This document shows, piece after piece, positions 7,296-17,251 of a DNA stretch of 47,295 nt. This DNA is from an uncultured Clostridia bacterium (lineage in GTDB: Bacteria > Bacillota > Clostridia > TANB77 > CAG-465). The notes under the pieces are model-generated. The model saw nothing but the letters and a program-made list of their open reading frames with translations. It had not been told where the DNA came from and made no database searches. Numbering within the stretch: position 1 is the stretch's first letter; each line of letters opens with the position of its first letter. Where the stretch lies: contig CAKOYF010000010.1 in assembly GCA_934130595.1 (NCBI GenBank), forward strand, positions 1-47,295. The letters run 5' to 3'. The position numbers and the translations under genes were made by a program.

Positions 7296-8720
7296 CTAAT
7301 TTCCTCCTATGACACCTGTAGTTTTTATATTATCAACTATTCTTTTTGCCTTTGTTTCTATCTTTCTCTCGCTATACATTCTCTCGTAGTTACCTTCATA
7401 TTTTTTCTCGTTATAACTATTTAGTTTTTCTTGACTATCTAAAAATTTTGATAATCCATCTTCTTTTTCTATTGATGGTGCTATATCATATATATTACCG
7501 CCATTAAAAGCCATACACTCAACTATTGGAGGGTATGAGTCTTCTATAACAGCCCCTGTTTTATCTAGGAATTTATCTAATGTTTTGTCTACAACATGGA
7601 AACTAGATACAGAACACTTTTCCATAATACCATTCATTATATTAGGACTTATACATCTAGTATCAAATTTGTCTTTAAAAATCTCTTTTATCTCTCTTTT
7701 TTTGTCTTTGTCATTATTTTTATCTGGTAAATAGTTTTCTATATGTTTATCCGTAAAATTAACTGAATCATTATATTTTAAATATATATCATACATTGTC
7801 TTGTTTGCTAAAACTATTCTTGATAAATTTTCATCTTTCATATTTGTCATTTTATTGTCTTTTATTCTAAATGCCATTATATTCTTATCATCTTCATCTA
7901 TTTGAGGATCATTTAGATGTAATATTAAATTATTAACGGCATTATCTTTAAAAGCAAAGAAATTATTATTCATATTTTGTATCTTGTTACAGTATATAAA
8001 GCTTTTTATATCTAGCTTATTTCTACATGGTATATTTTTAGCTTTCATAAGAGCCTTGGCTTTTAAAAAGTCTGGATCTGTATTTGTAGCAAAATCAAAG
8101 TCTTCTCCATCTACTAATCTAAATAAAGCATTTTGATTAAATTGGTAAATAGGCTCGCTATTAAAAGCAGTATTTGCTTTTGCAATTCTTGCTGTAAACA
8201 TAGATTTTTTTCTTTCTAGTTCTTTTTCCCCTCTAGTTTCTCCTAAGAATTGTTCTGTAAATGTTGCTATCTCATCTTTACCTGCATGTGCTATTTTATT
8301 TGCCCAAAAAGCAACTTTTTGCATTTTCTCATCTTCTAAAGCATTTATACATTTTCTAAAATCACTTGAAACAACATCTCTAGATCTATCACTTTTTAAG
8401 CTTTCACCTGCATTATCTATAGCTGGTACAGATCCACAAAGTTTGCTTAATTCTCTTGAGTATTTAAAGTTATTATTGTGATTTTTTATAAGATTGTTTT
8501 TACAATTAGTATTTTCAATCATTCTATAAAAATTATCTAATATCTCCGTATTTAAATCATATAGTTTTTCTCTACCATCTAAGTTATAATTTTGCAAATA
8601 TTTTTCTTGAAGTGTAAGTAATTTTAGCATTATTTTTTGATTTGTTATGCTAAGTAAGTTATTTGCAATTCTTGCCTCTTTAACTCCACTTTTTACATGT
8701 CTTATTGAAACTTTTTCCAT
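7296..8720 (-). CDS. hypothetical protein, 474 aa
   Basis: I do not recognise this protein. It is a hydrophilic 474-aa protein rich in Asn, Lys and Asp, with no signal peptide and no membrane segment. The N-terminal 80 residues are helical and basic. Scattered cysteines (about seven) do not form an obvious metal-binding motif. No nucleotide-binding or catalytic signature is visible. The ATG at 8720 follows GAGGTGAAAC and a plausible promoter (8743-8771). It is directly followed, without any gap, by the acidic-tailed 118-aa gene. The pair could encode interacting proteins (inference from coupling only). Confidence 0.72.
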   Translation of the reverse strand: MEKVSIRHVKSGVKEARIANNLLSITNQKIMLKLLTLQEKYLQNYNLDGREKLYDLNTEILDNFYRMIENTNCKNNLIKNHNNNFKYSRELSKLCGSVPAIDNAGESLKSDRSRDVVSSDFRKCINALEDEKMQKVAFWANKIAHAGKDEIATFTEQFLGETRGEKELERKKSMFTARIAKANTAFNSEPIYQFNQNALFRLVDGEDFDFATNTDPDFLKAKALMKAKNIPCRNKLDIKSFIYCNKIQNMNNNFFAFKDNAVNNLILHLNDPQIDEDDKNIMAFRIKDNKMTNMKDENLSRIVLANKTMYDIYLKYNDSVNFTDKHIENYLPDKNNDKDKKREIKEIFKDKFDTRCISPNIMNGIMEKCSVSSFHVVDKTLDKFLDKTGAVIEDSYPPIVECMAFNGGNIYDIAPSIEKEDGLSKFLDSQEKLNSYNEKKYEGNYERMYSERKIETKAKRIVDNIKTTGVIGGN

Positions 8721-8742
8721 TTTGTTTCACCTCTTAATTATG

Positions 8743-8771
8743 ATGATAACATATATTACAAATTTATACAA
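8743..8771 (-). promoter_or_regulatory. probable promoter of the 474-aa/118-aa unknown operon
   Basis: TTGTAT, 17-nt spacer, TATCAT on the minus strand, immediately downstream of the glucan-synthase terminator. Confidence 0.5.
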
Positions 8772-8774
8772 TAA

Positions 8775-8815
8775 AAGAGAACTCCAAACTAAAAAATATA
8801 GTTTAAAGTTCTCTT
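8775..8815 (-). terminator. intrinsic terminator of the split glucan-synthase operon
   Basis: Long hairpin: a 9-bp outer stem (AAGAGAACT/AGTTCTCTT) and a 6-bp inner stem (AAACTA/TAGTTT) separated by a small internal loop. A TTTTATT tract follows on the minus strand. Confidence 0.8.
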
Positions 8816-8820
8816 ATAAA

Positions 8821-10872
8821 TTATTTTTTATTATCTGCAAGATAATCTTCTATTACCTTATACATCCAACCAGATGAACCAGTATACCACGTCCATCCTC
8901 CTCTACCAGGATGCTCTTCATTTGAATATATATCTGCTGCAACAACATAAGGCTCTACCATATATACATCTGCTTTTTCTTTAGTATCTGAATGAGATAT
9001 AGGAAGAATCATTTCTAATATTTCTTCACCTTTTTTATATTCATTCATTTCAAAATAAGCTTTTGCAAGCCATACGGAAGCGTGTGTATATTGTCCTCCG
9101 TTTTCTCTTATTCCTGGAACATAAGCTCTTATATATCCAGGATTATTCTTTTCTGTATTATTAAAAGCTGGATACAATAGTTTTACAATTCCAAGCTTTT
9201 TATCTACTAAATATTTTTCAGCAGTCTTCAAACATTTTTCTAGCTTTTCATGTACATCTGGATCTGATTTCATAGATATTACTGCCCACGCTTGAGATAT
9301 TAAATCTACTTTACATTCACTATTTGAATAAGCACCCAATATATTTCCATCTTCAAAAAATGCTCTAACAAAATGATCTGTATCCCAAGTGTATTTTAAT
9401 ATACTCTGTTTTAAATCACTTCTCTTTTTTTCGTATCTTCTAGCAAGTTCATAATCAAATTTTAAGTTTGCTAAATATATAAATTTTTCTAATACATTCA
9501 TCATGAAGAAAGTTAACCAAACAGATTCTCCTCTTATATTACTAAATCCGTCATTCCAGTCACCATCTCCAATTTTTAATAGGCCAGTTTTCTCATTTAC
9601 TCTACTTAAGCCATAATTAATAGCTTTTTTAGCATGTTCATATACAGTATCACTCTTTTCAATATTATGATATGTATCATATACCTCATGTCTTCCATTC
9701 ATAGGCTTATCTTCTAAATAATTTGTTACTTCGTCTAAAACAGATATATCTCCTGTTCTTGTAACATATTCAGAAAGTACATATGGTAGCCATAAATAGT
9801 CATCACTAAAATATGTTCTTATTCCCGCTCCACTATGTTCATGCCACCAATGAAGTACATCACCTTTTTCAAATTGCTTGCTTGAATGAAGTACTATTTG
9901 TTGTCTAGTTCTTTCTGGCCAAGTACTAATTAAAGCTAAAGTATCTTGAAGCTGATCTCTATATCCTATTGCTCCACCAGATTGATAAAATCCAGATCTT
10001 GCAAAAAGTCTACATACAATAGTTTGATATAGTAGCCATCCATTTGCCATTATCTCTAAATACTCATTGTCTAATTTCATGTTTTTTACAACAAGTTTTC
10101 TCCAATAATTTACTGTATTTTTATATTCTTCTTCTATTGCCTTAGTACTATCAAAAAAGCCAATCACTCTTTGAATATCTTCTCTTTTTTCTGTACATCC
10201 AAGAAGTATTGTAAATTCTGCTTCTTCATCTTTTAAAAGCTCTATTTCAACTTGTACCATGTAATTTTCTTCATCATAAAATACATTACATTCTTTACTT
10301 TTAGCAACAACCGAAATATATGGTATACAATTTGAAAATTCTAGACTATAAGGATTTTTAAATTCCAATCCATTATCTATTTTCTTACAAAGTATGTAAT
10401 TTCTATTTATATCTTTTACAACACCCATTACAGGGTCAATACTATATGATATTTTAACTTTTTTAGTGACATTAGAATTATTTTTTAGTTTAATTCTTTG
10501 AATCTTAACATCTTCATAACTTGATATAAAAATTGTCATTTTTTTTTCTATACCTTCATCTTCTTGTAAGACTTTAGTATATCCAAATCCATAAATTAAA
10601 TTATACTCTTTATCATAAATTCCTTCAAAACTCTCACCAGGCTTAAAACTAACCCAATCATTACACCAATTTGATATTTTAAATCCTTGTGAATTTTTAT
10701 AATATGAGTATACAGTACCATAGCTTGAAACTATAGTACCGAAATGCTCATTTGCCATTACATTACACCATGGAACTGGAGTCTTTGTATTTAAAATATG
10801 ATACTCATCACCTTTTTGATTAAAACCACCATACATATTAAACGCCTTAAGGTTTAGTTCATTATCATTCAT
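8821..10872 (-). CDS. GH94 family glycoside phosphorylase-like protein (C-terminal module of a split cyclic beta-1,2-glucan synthase)
   Basis: The 683-aa protein matches the GH94 module found at the C-terminus of cyclic beta-1,2-glucan synthases. It has an N-terminal beta-supersandwich (NMYGGFNQKGDEYHI, then VPWCNVMANEHFGTIVSSYG). The alpha/alpha barrel region follows, with GAIGYRDQLQD, LHWWHEHSGAGIRTYFSDD and the catalytic-region motif GDGDWNDG (Asp441). It ends with WTWYTGSSGWMYKV. It is shorter than stand-alone cellobiose phosphorylases (about 800 aa). The gene lies 33 bases after the 1856-aa gene, in the same reading frame but behind two stop codons (TAA, TGA), and has its own GGGAGG site 11 nt before the ATG. 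It may phosphorolyse or trim beta-1,2-glucan chains; the substrate is inferred from its partner. Confidence 0.9.
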   Translation of the reverse strand: MNDNELNLKAFNMYGGFNQKGDEYHILNTKTPVPWCNVMANEHFGTIVSSYGTVYSYYKNSQGFKISNWCNDWVSFKPGESFEGIYDKEYNLIYGFGYTKVLQEDEGIEKKMTIFISSYEDVKIQRIKLKNNSNVTKKVKISYSIDPVMGVVKDINRNYILCKKIDNGLEFKNPYSLEFSNCIPYISVVAKSKECNVFYDEENYMVQVEIELLKDEEAEFTILLGCTEKREDIQRVIGFFDSTKAIEEEYKNTVNYWRKLVVKNMKLDNEYLEIMANGWLLYQTIVCRLFARSGFYQSGGAIGYRDQLQDTLALISTWPERTRQQIVLHSSKQFEKGDVLHWWHEHSGAGIRTYFSDDYLWLPYVLSEYVTRTGDISVLDEVTNYLEDKPMNGRHEVYDTYHNIEKSDTVYEHAKKAINYGLSRVNEKTGLLKIGDGDWNDGFSNIRGESVWLTFFMMNVLEKFIYLANLKFDYELARRYEKKRSDLKQSILKYTWDTDHFVRAFFEDGNILGAYSNSECKVDLISQAWAVISMKSDPDVHEKLEKCLKTAEKYLVDKKLGIVKLLYPAFNNTEKNNPGYIRAYVPGIRENGGQYTHASVWLAKAYFEMNEYKKGEEILEMILPISHSDTKEKADVYMVEPYVVAADIYSNEEHPGRGGWTWYTGSSGWMYKVIEDYLADNKK

Positions 10873-10905
10873 GTTTTCATATACCTCCCATACTCATATT
10901 AATTT

Positions 10906-13900
10906 TTACTTTTCTAACAATTCATTTACAGAATCTTCTTTTTTATCTACAAATAAGAAATCACTGACATCTTTTATATATCTTCTAGATAAGAATGATA
11001 ATAATGTAAATTCTTGTTTAGTTAAGTTATTAATATTTAATATGTAAATATTTCCTCTTGTATAATCCATATATACTGCTCTATCTATTCTTTGTCTAAC
11101 GTATGTATATACAGGACCATTTTCTTTTATTTTTTCATCTATTAGTACAACTATATCTAAGTCTATTTTTCTATTTTTTACATAATCCATAAATCTTATT
11201 ACTTCAGAGATTATTCCTGCATCTTTTATATTATCTATATATACTAGTATTATTGGTAAATCACCTGAAATTGAGTATTTCCATAATAAAGATTGATTCA
11301 AAGATTCATTCCAATATGCTTCATTTTCTCTTAAATCTTTTTTACTAAACAATACTTCTTGTAATATATTATTATATATTTCTGCTTTTGTTGGTTCTAA
11401 GTTCAAATATCTAGCAATTACAGAGTTTAATTCAGAAGTTAATTTGAATTGATCTTCAATTCCTTTTTCATTTAAATTAACAACTGCATTAGATATTTTA
11501 TACTTAGTATCTGCAGCTCCTACTATGTAATAAAATTCTTGTCTTTCATACGGATCTAGTATAATCTTTCCTCTAAATGATAATACAGGCCATAAAGGAT
11601 ATTTAGTAAGCTTACCATTATATGCTGTTTCATCATTATCATATAGTTTTTTCTTTTCTGTTTCAAAATCTTTATCTAAGCTTATACCTACAACTCTTGA
11701 GAATACATATAAGTCACTTTCTTCATCACTTCTTTTTCTCTTGCTTGCAACTAATGTATCTAGTTGCTCATCATAGTAAGTTTCAATTTGAAGATTTGCA
11801 AATGATGGATGAACTAAGTTAGTCATGTAATCTGTCATTGCAGGTTCAATATATGTATTAATTAATATTTCTCTCTTTTCATTTGTATTATTGTATAAGC
11901 TAATTCTTCTAAGTTCAACATTATATTCTTGAGATACACATATATCTGTTGTAGCTTCAATTTCACTTGTTTTTACAAAACATTCTACTTGATTTAACTC
12001 ACTAGTCCATTTACAGCTTTCTGTATCTCTATTATATTTACTATGAATATTACAGTCTGATGTTGAAATTGTTTTTCCAGTTGATAGATCTGTTACATAT
12101 ACATAGTTTCCTGACTGTGCTAAATCACTATAGCTTTGTCTGTTTATTATTTTATCTTTGTATTTTAGATAAGTTGCACCAGTATTAGTTATTATTGATG
12201 AAACTCTTGATCCTCTTAAAAATGCAATATTCATCTTAGTACTTGCATCATTTAAAGTAGCATATTTTTTCTCTGCATGTGTAGAACTTACATAAGTAGT
12301 ATATTTATTTACATCTTTTTGCTTAAACTCATGCTCTTTATCTTTTGCTTTCTTTTGAATTTTTACATTAACTCTTTCTCTTTCTTTTAATAATATTTCA
12401 CAAGCTTCTATTCCCTCATCTTGATGGAATCTGTTTCTTACAATACCATTATTAATATAATTGTTTATTGCGGTTAAGGCCATACCTTGATGGTGAGCCA
12501 TATATGTTTTTATTACTTCACTAGATGCATTATCATGCAAATGCTCTTTTGTATAATCTATTGACTCGTAAAATCCAAATGATGAATACATTCCTATATT
12601 TTTTAGCCTCTTTAAATTCTCATATACTTTTTTTGGTGCAAATTCAATCATAAGTATTGACGCATAAGGAGCAACTACAAGTGATGAATTTAATCCTCTT
12701 TTTAGTCCTAACCAAGGTATACCAAATGATTTATATTGATAATTTAAATCTGTATCTCTTTTTGCATATGCTGACTCTGAAATACCAAAAGGTACTTTAT
12801 ATTTTTTAGCATATTTCATTTGTGAATACTCACAGAAAAACATTGATTGATCTATTAAAGTATACTCATATGATTTCATAAATAGATATGGCATAAAGTA
12901 CTCAAATGAAGTTCCTGCCCAAGACATAAGTCCTTTATATCCATCTACATCTATCATATTACGTGCAAGTGCAAACCAGTGCTTAGAAGATACATCTTTT
13001 TTAGCTATTGCAACTAAACTTGTTATTCTGTTTTCTGACATTAACATATCGTAATAGCTATCTATTAAAGTTCCTTGTTCAACATCAAAACCAATAGAAA
13101 ATAGATTTCTTTCAGTATTATATAATATAGAAAAATCTGTATCTTTTATTAGTTTTTCAGTGTAATCTAATAGTTGTTCTATTGCTTCTGTGAATTTTTC
13201 AACATTTGTTCCTGGCATATAATTATATAATTTTATTTTTTCAGATTTAAAGAACTCTTTTGCTACATATAATGCACATACAAAGTTACCACTATCTACT
13301 GTAGATACAAATCTAGGTCTTAATGGTTCAAGAGTCTTTATGTTATACCAGTTATATAAATGACCATGCCATTTTTCTAGTTTCATTATTGTGCCATATA
13401 TCTTAGTTAATCTTTCAATTGCTTCTTCTTTATTTATGAAGCCTAAGTCATAAGCATCTATTATAGACATTATTCCAAATCCAATATTAGTCGAAGATGT
13501 TCTATTTGCAATTTTATATCTTCTATTTTCTTGGAAGTTATCTGTTGGAAGATAATTGTTAGTATCATTCATCATACTATCAAAAAATCCCCATGTTCTT
13601 TTAGCAATTTCTAGAATATTTTTTTCTTCTTTTTTATCTAATCTTTTTATTCTACCAAATAAATGGTCTTTTCCTAATAAATATGTTAAAAATGGTGCTA
13701 AAGCAAATGCAATAGCTATAAATAATTTGAAATCTATAAAAACAATCTTACTTGTATTTAGTGCAAAAGGCACAAGTGCAATTGCTATTGCTACAACTAT
13801 ATTAGGAAACATATTTCTATAGTAAAACGATAATTTACTTTTAGCTTGTTTTTCAAGCATTTCTCCTGTAGTCCACTCTAATAACTTCTTATGTGAAATT

Positions 13901-16476
13901 AACATTCTGTATATAGAAAGGCCAAACGCACTTAAACACATATATGCTTTATATGGTATAGTAATAAAATTATATACCATTGTAAGTAAATCTGCTCCTA
14001 TTCCATGAATTAGTGGAATATACTGTAATTCTTTTTTATGAACTCTTCTACCATATATTAAAATATCTATAAAAGAGAATATATATCCCATATTAACAGC
14101 TATAAAGCTTGCAAATACAGTATATATGAATGCTCTTGATGAGATAAATACTGATAAAAGAATTGCAAATAAAGCTATTACATCTAGCATAGGTCTTCTA
14201 ATATTATCAAAAATTTTCCATTTAGATAATATTGATAATTTAGACTTAGGATTTAATAACCATCTTATTATTTGCATATCTCCTCTGTACCATCTATGGT
14301 TTCTCTTCATATATGCAATATAGTTATTTGGAAATCCATCTTGTATATCTACATCTGAGGATAAACCTGCTTTTATTATTGAGCCTTCTAATAGGTCGTG
14401 GCTTAATACAAGATTTTCTGGTATTTCAGGAGCAACAAGTTTTTCAAATAAAGCTATATCGTATATTCCTTTACCACAAAATATTGCTTCTTGGAATGCA
14501 TCTTGATATGTATTTGAAATTGCATTAGTGTACACATCAATGCCACCAAAGCCACCAAATAATTTAGAAAATAAGCTCTTGTTTGCTGATTCTATATCTA
14601 ATGATACTGCTGGTTGAATTAATCCAAATCCTTCTACAACTCTTGTTTTTTTCTTGTTTAATCTAGGTTTATTTAATGGATGTGCCATTATTGCTATTAA
14701 TTCTTTTGCACTATTTAGTGATAGCTCTGTATCTTCATCTATTGTTATAGCATACTTACATCTTACTATATCATCATAGATTAAATACATTGCATTATCT
14801 ATTTGCTCTTTTGAGAGTTTTCCTAAGACTAACCAGTTAAATTGCATTAGTCCTCCTCTTTTTCTCTCCCAGCCCATGTATGCACTTTCACCTTTAGAAT
14901 ATACACGTTTTCTATACATGAAATTAAATAAAACATGACCATCTTCTGTAGGATATTTTTTGTTTAATTCATCTAAACGTTTTTTAGCATATTCTACAAT
15001 ATCTTTATCCATTTTTATTTCTTTAGTATTTGATGCACAACAATCTCCAAGTAACATATAATATATATTTTTAGAAGTATTTGCTAAATAGGTTACTTCC
15101 ATTTTTTCAATCATCTTATCTAATTTATCTAAAGATGAGATTATTGTTGGCATTACTATATATGTCTTGCTACTGTCATCTACATTTTTTATGAAATTGT
15201 ATCTTGGTAATATCTTTGGCTTTACTGTCTTTCTTATTATATAGTTTACTAGTTTATCTGCTAGTTCTAAGTAGAAAGTAAATGAAATAACTATAGCACA
15301 TATTTTTAAGAATAAGTTTGATGGACTAATAGCTTTATATGTAATTGCAGATAAAGCTGTTGCAATAAGTAATAATGTAAGTACAAATAGAAATTGTCTA
15401 ATAGGTACAAACACTTTATATAAAAATCTTTGAGATAGTCCAGATTTTCCTAGTGCCTCTTTAAGTAAATATTTTTGATCTCCTATTAAGAAAAATCCAA
15501 CATGTCGTTTATATTTCTTAGAACATTCTATTGCTTTTTTAGCCACATATACTTCAGATAAATCATACTTTTGTGCTAGCGTTATAATGTATGCTCTATA
15601 TCTTGCTTTAGTCTTGTAATCACATTTTCTAAACTCATCTGTATAGTCATCCATCAAAGTTTCATCTATTTTATTTACTGCTTCAAAGATTTCTCTGAAA
15701 TTTAAAGCTTGTAATCTCTTAAATGATGTTATTGCTCTTCCAATATAGTCTGTTGTTTTAGCAATTTCCATATGTTCTTTTACTATTGCTTCTTCAATAG
15801 AAAATCCAAGCTTAGAAATTTCATCTTGTAATTGTTTGTAATACTTTTCACCTTCTGTTCCCATTTGCTTTAGTCTATATGACATGTATTCAACAAAAGC
15901 TGTATTTGTATTTTTTATATTTGTTAAATTAGATAGTTTACTATCTTTTCCTACACCTTTAAAAAAATGTAATTCCTTTGAAATTTCTTCAGAATCACTA
16001 TTTCCTAATATCTCTTCGACTTCGAGTTTTTTCATCTGAGAATTAGTTATATTTATTGCAATTCTTGCTATGAACTTAAGAAGTGCTATTTTTATCATCA
16101 ATACAAATAAATCTAACTCTTCTGAAGATAAATAAGTTAATTTTTGATGCTCTCTCAAGCAGTTAAAAATTATATTTTTATCTATATATCCAGTATTATT
16201 TTCAACTAGTTCATATGCCAAATAAAAAATAGCAACACATTTTTCTCCTTCATGTGTTTTTATCATTGGCAATTTTTTATTTTTTAGGACTCTCTTGTTT
16301 TCAATTATATCATTATATTGTTCCTCTATGATGTACATATTATCTAAAATCCATTGTCCTGCTGAATGCATTTGTATCTTTCTGTCAAAAGTCTTGACTA
16401 GAACTTTATAAGTTTTGGATATAATTTTATAATCATTCTGAGCCTCTTTAAAAATACCATTAAGTTTTCCTTTCAT
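10906..16476 (-). CDS. cyclic beta-1,2-glucan synthase-like membrane protein (GT84 + GH189-like), lacking the GH94 module
   Basis: This 1856-aa membrane protein resembles the N-terminal two thirds of NdvB/CGS. It has an N-terminal helical region, then membrane segments near residues 350-410. The GT84 glycosyltransferase core follows: GDCCASN near 477, DEDTEL near 580, SHDLLEG near 692, and QIIRW near 735. More membrane segments lie near 765-830 and 870-930. A glycoamylase-like domain (GH189 in newer work; transglycosylation and cyclisation) starts near 960, with RTSSTNIGFG, WHGHLYNWYN and RPRFVSTVDSGN. A supersandwich-like region covers about 1395-1856. It would use UDP-glucose at the inner face of the membrane. 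Usual synthases continue into a GH94 module; here that is a separate gene. Confidence 0.92.
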   Translation of the reverse strand: MKGKLNGIFKEAQNDYKIISKTYKVLVKTFDRKIQMHSAGQWILDNMYIIEEQYNDIIENKRVLKNKKLPMIKTHEGEKCVAIFYLAYELVENNTGYIDKNIIFNCLREHQKLTYLSSEELDLFVLMIKIALLKFIARIAINITNSQMKKLEVEEILGNSDSEEISKELHFFKGVGKDSKLSNLTNIKNTNTAFVEYMSYRLKQMGTEGEKYYKQLQDEISKLGFSIEEAIVKEHMEIAKTTDYIGRAITSFKRLQALNFREIFEAVNKIDETLMDDYTDEFRKCDYKTKARYRAYIITLAQKYDLSEVYVAKKAIECSKKYKRHVGFFLIGDQKYLLKEALGKSGLSQRFLYKVFVPIRQFLFVLTLLLIATALSAITYKAISPSNLFLKICAIVISFTFYLELADKLVNYIIRKTVKPKILPRYNFIKNVDDSSKTYIVMPTIISSLDKLDKMIEKMEVTYLANTSKNIYYMLLGDCCASNTKEIKMDKDIVEYAKKRLDELNKKYPTEDGHVLFNFMYRKRVYSKGESAYMGWERKRGGLMQFNWLVLGKLSKEQIDNAMYLIYDDIVRCKYAITIDEDTELSLNSAKELIAIMAHPLNKPRLNKKKTRVVEGFGLIQPAVSLDIESANKSLFSKLFGGFGGIDVYTNAISNTYQDAFQEAIFCGKGIYDIALFEKLVAPEIPENLVLSHDLLEGSIIKAGLSSDVDIQDGFPNNYIAYMKRNHRWYRGDMQIIRWLLNPKSKLSILSKWKIFDNIRRPMLDVIALFAILLSVFISSRAFIYTVFASFIAVNMGYIFSFIDILIYGRRVHKKELQYIPLIHGIGADLLTMVYNFITIPYKAYMCLSAFGLSIYRMLISHKKLLEWTTGEMLEKQAKSKLSFYYRNMFPNIVVAIAIALVPFALNTSKIVFIDFKLFIAIAFALAPFLTYLLGKDHLFGRIKRLDKKEEKNILEIAKRTWGFFDSMMNDTNNYLPTDNFQENRRYKIANRTSSTNIGFGIMSIIDAYDLGFINKEEAIERLTKIYGTIMKLEKWHGHLYNWYNIKTLEPLRPRFVSTVDSGNFVCALYVAKEFFKSEKIKLYNYMPGTNVEKFTEAIEQLLDYTEKLIKDTDFSILYNTERNLFSIGFDVEQGTLIDSYYDMLMSENRITSLVAIAKKDVSSKHWFALARNMIDVDGYKGLMSWAGTSFEYFMPYLFMKSYEYTLIDQSMFFCEYSQMKYAKKYKVPFGISESAYAKRDTDLNYQYKSFGIPWLGLKRGLNSSLVVAPYASILMIEFAPKKVYENLKRLKNIGMYSSFGFYESIDYTKEHLHDNASSEVIKTYMAHHQGMALTAINNYINNGIVRNRFHQDEGIEACEILLKERERVNVKIQKKAKDKEHEFKQKDVNKYTTYVSSTHAEKKYATLNDASTKMNIAFLRGSRVSSIITNTGATYLKYKDKIINRQSYSDLAQSGNYVYVTDLSTGKTISTSDCNIHSKYNRDTESCKWTSELNQVECFVKTSEIEATTDICVSQEYNVELRRISLYNNTNEKREILINTYIEPAMTDYMTNLVHPSFANLQIETYYDEQLDTLVASKRKRSDEESDLYVFSRVVGISLDKDFETEKKKLYDNDETAYNGKLTKYPLWPVLSFRGKIILDPYERQEFYYIVGAADTKYKISNAVVNLNEKGIEDQFKLTSELNSVIARYLNLEPTKAEIYNNILQEVLFSKKDLRENEAYWNESLNQSLLWKYSISGDLPIILVYIDNIKDAGIISEVIRFMDYVKNRKIDLDIVVLIDEKIKENGPVYTYVRQRIDRAVYMDYTRGNIYILNINNLTKQEFTLLSFLSRRYIKDVSDFLFVDKKEDSVNELLEK

Positions 16477-16517
16477 TTAAATCCAACCTTTCATATATAT
16501 GTTTTACAACTAACTAA

Positions 16518-16546
16518 ATTATATAATAAAGATTTTTTTTTTGCAA
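16518..16546 (-). promoter_or_regulatory. promoter of the split glucan-synthase operon
   Basis: TTGCAA, 17-nt spacer, TATAAT on the minus strand, about 40 nt upstream of the start codon. Confidence 0.75.
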
Positions 16547-16593
16547 CACAAATATTGCTAATAAATGGCATATTTTTTGGGGTTTCAACAAAA

Positions 16594-16622
16594 AAATACA
16601 CACACTAATAGTGTATGTATTT
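16594..16622 (-). terminator. terminator after the YbaK-family gene
   Basis: Stem of about 12 bp with one mismatch (AAATACAC... / ...GTGTATGTATTT) followed by a TTTTTTTG tract on the minus strand, 37 bases after the stop codon. Confidence 0.75.
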
Positions 16623-16658
16623 TTACTCAATTTATTATGTATTATACGTATATATGTA

Positions 16659-17147
16659 TTATAGTGATATATAATTTACATCATTTCCATGTTCTTTTAT
16701 AATTTTTTCAATATCTGCAGTTGAAATAAATATTGTAGCAGTATTTTCATTTGGATGAACTCCTATTTTTTTATCTTTTTCAAGATTTTTATCTATAAAA
16801 ACTTTAACAGCTTTTTGATCATCATTTAATATTCCAAAAGGAGAAACACTACCTCTTTTAAGTTTTAGATATTTTTCTAGTCTTTCTTCTGACGCAAAAG
16901 ATAATTTTGAAGAATTAATTATATTTTTTAATTCTTTCATATCTATTTTAGTATCTTCTTTTGCAACAATTAAAAAATGATTTTTGCCTTTTTCATCTCT
17001 TAAAAATAGATTTTTAACTTCTGTACCTTTATCTTTAATATTTAGTTTTTCTATGTCTTCCATAGTATATACGGCTTCGTGTTCAACCAGTTCAAACTCA
17101 ATATTTTTCTCATTTAATAATTTTACTATATCTTCCTTATTTACCAT
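16659..17147 (-). CDS. YbaK/ProX-type aminoacyl-tRNA deacylase
   Basis: The protein is 162 aa, the usual size of free-standing prolyl-tRNA editing domains (YbaK/PrdX/ProXp). These hydrolyse mischarged tRNA(Pro) such as Ala-tRNA(Pro) or Cys-tRNA(Pro). Family features include FELVEHEAVYTMED near residue 17, EVKNLFLRD near 43, NHFLIVA, then KRGSVSPFGILND near 98, and GVHPNENTATIFI near the C-terminus. The ATG follows AAGGAGGAG. It stands alone behind a clear promoter and in front of the glucan-synthase promoter. The substrate class (Ala versus Cys) cannot be told from the sequence by eye. Confidence 0.9.
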   Translation of the reverse strand: MVNKEDIVKLLNEKNIEFELVEHEAVYTMEDIEKLNIKDKGTEVKNLFLRDEKGKNHFLIVAKEDTKIDMKELKNIINSSKLSFASEERLEKYLKLKRGSVSPFGILNDDQKAVKVFIDKNLEKDKKIGVHPNENTATIFISTADIEKIIKEHGNDVNYISL

Positions 17148-17172
17148 GCTTACTCCTCCTTATATTTTGCAC

Positions 17173-17201
17173 ATTATATAATATTCTATTATAATTTGCA
17201 A
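17173..17201 (-). promoter_or_regulatory. promoter for the YbaK-family gene
   Basis: TTGCAA, 17-nt spacer, TATAAT on the minus strand, about 25 nt upstream of the start codon. Confidence 0.75.
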
Positions 17202-17215
17202 GAAAAATGAATGAC

Positions 17216-17243
17216 AAAAAAAGTGAGCCATATTGGCTCACTT
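17216..17243 (-). terminator. intrinsic terminator of typA
   Basis: A perfect 10-bp stem (AAGTGAGCCA/TGGCTCACTT) with a 3-nt loop and a run of five T on the minus strand. Confidence 0.88.
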
Positions 17244-17251
17244 ATATTTTT

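Noticed and set aside
10873..10908. Sequencing error or frameshift splitting the glucan synthase
   Set aside because: The frame is kept, but two separate stop codons and a good ribosome-binding site lie in the gap. A single base error cannot explain this.
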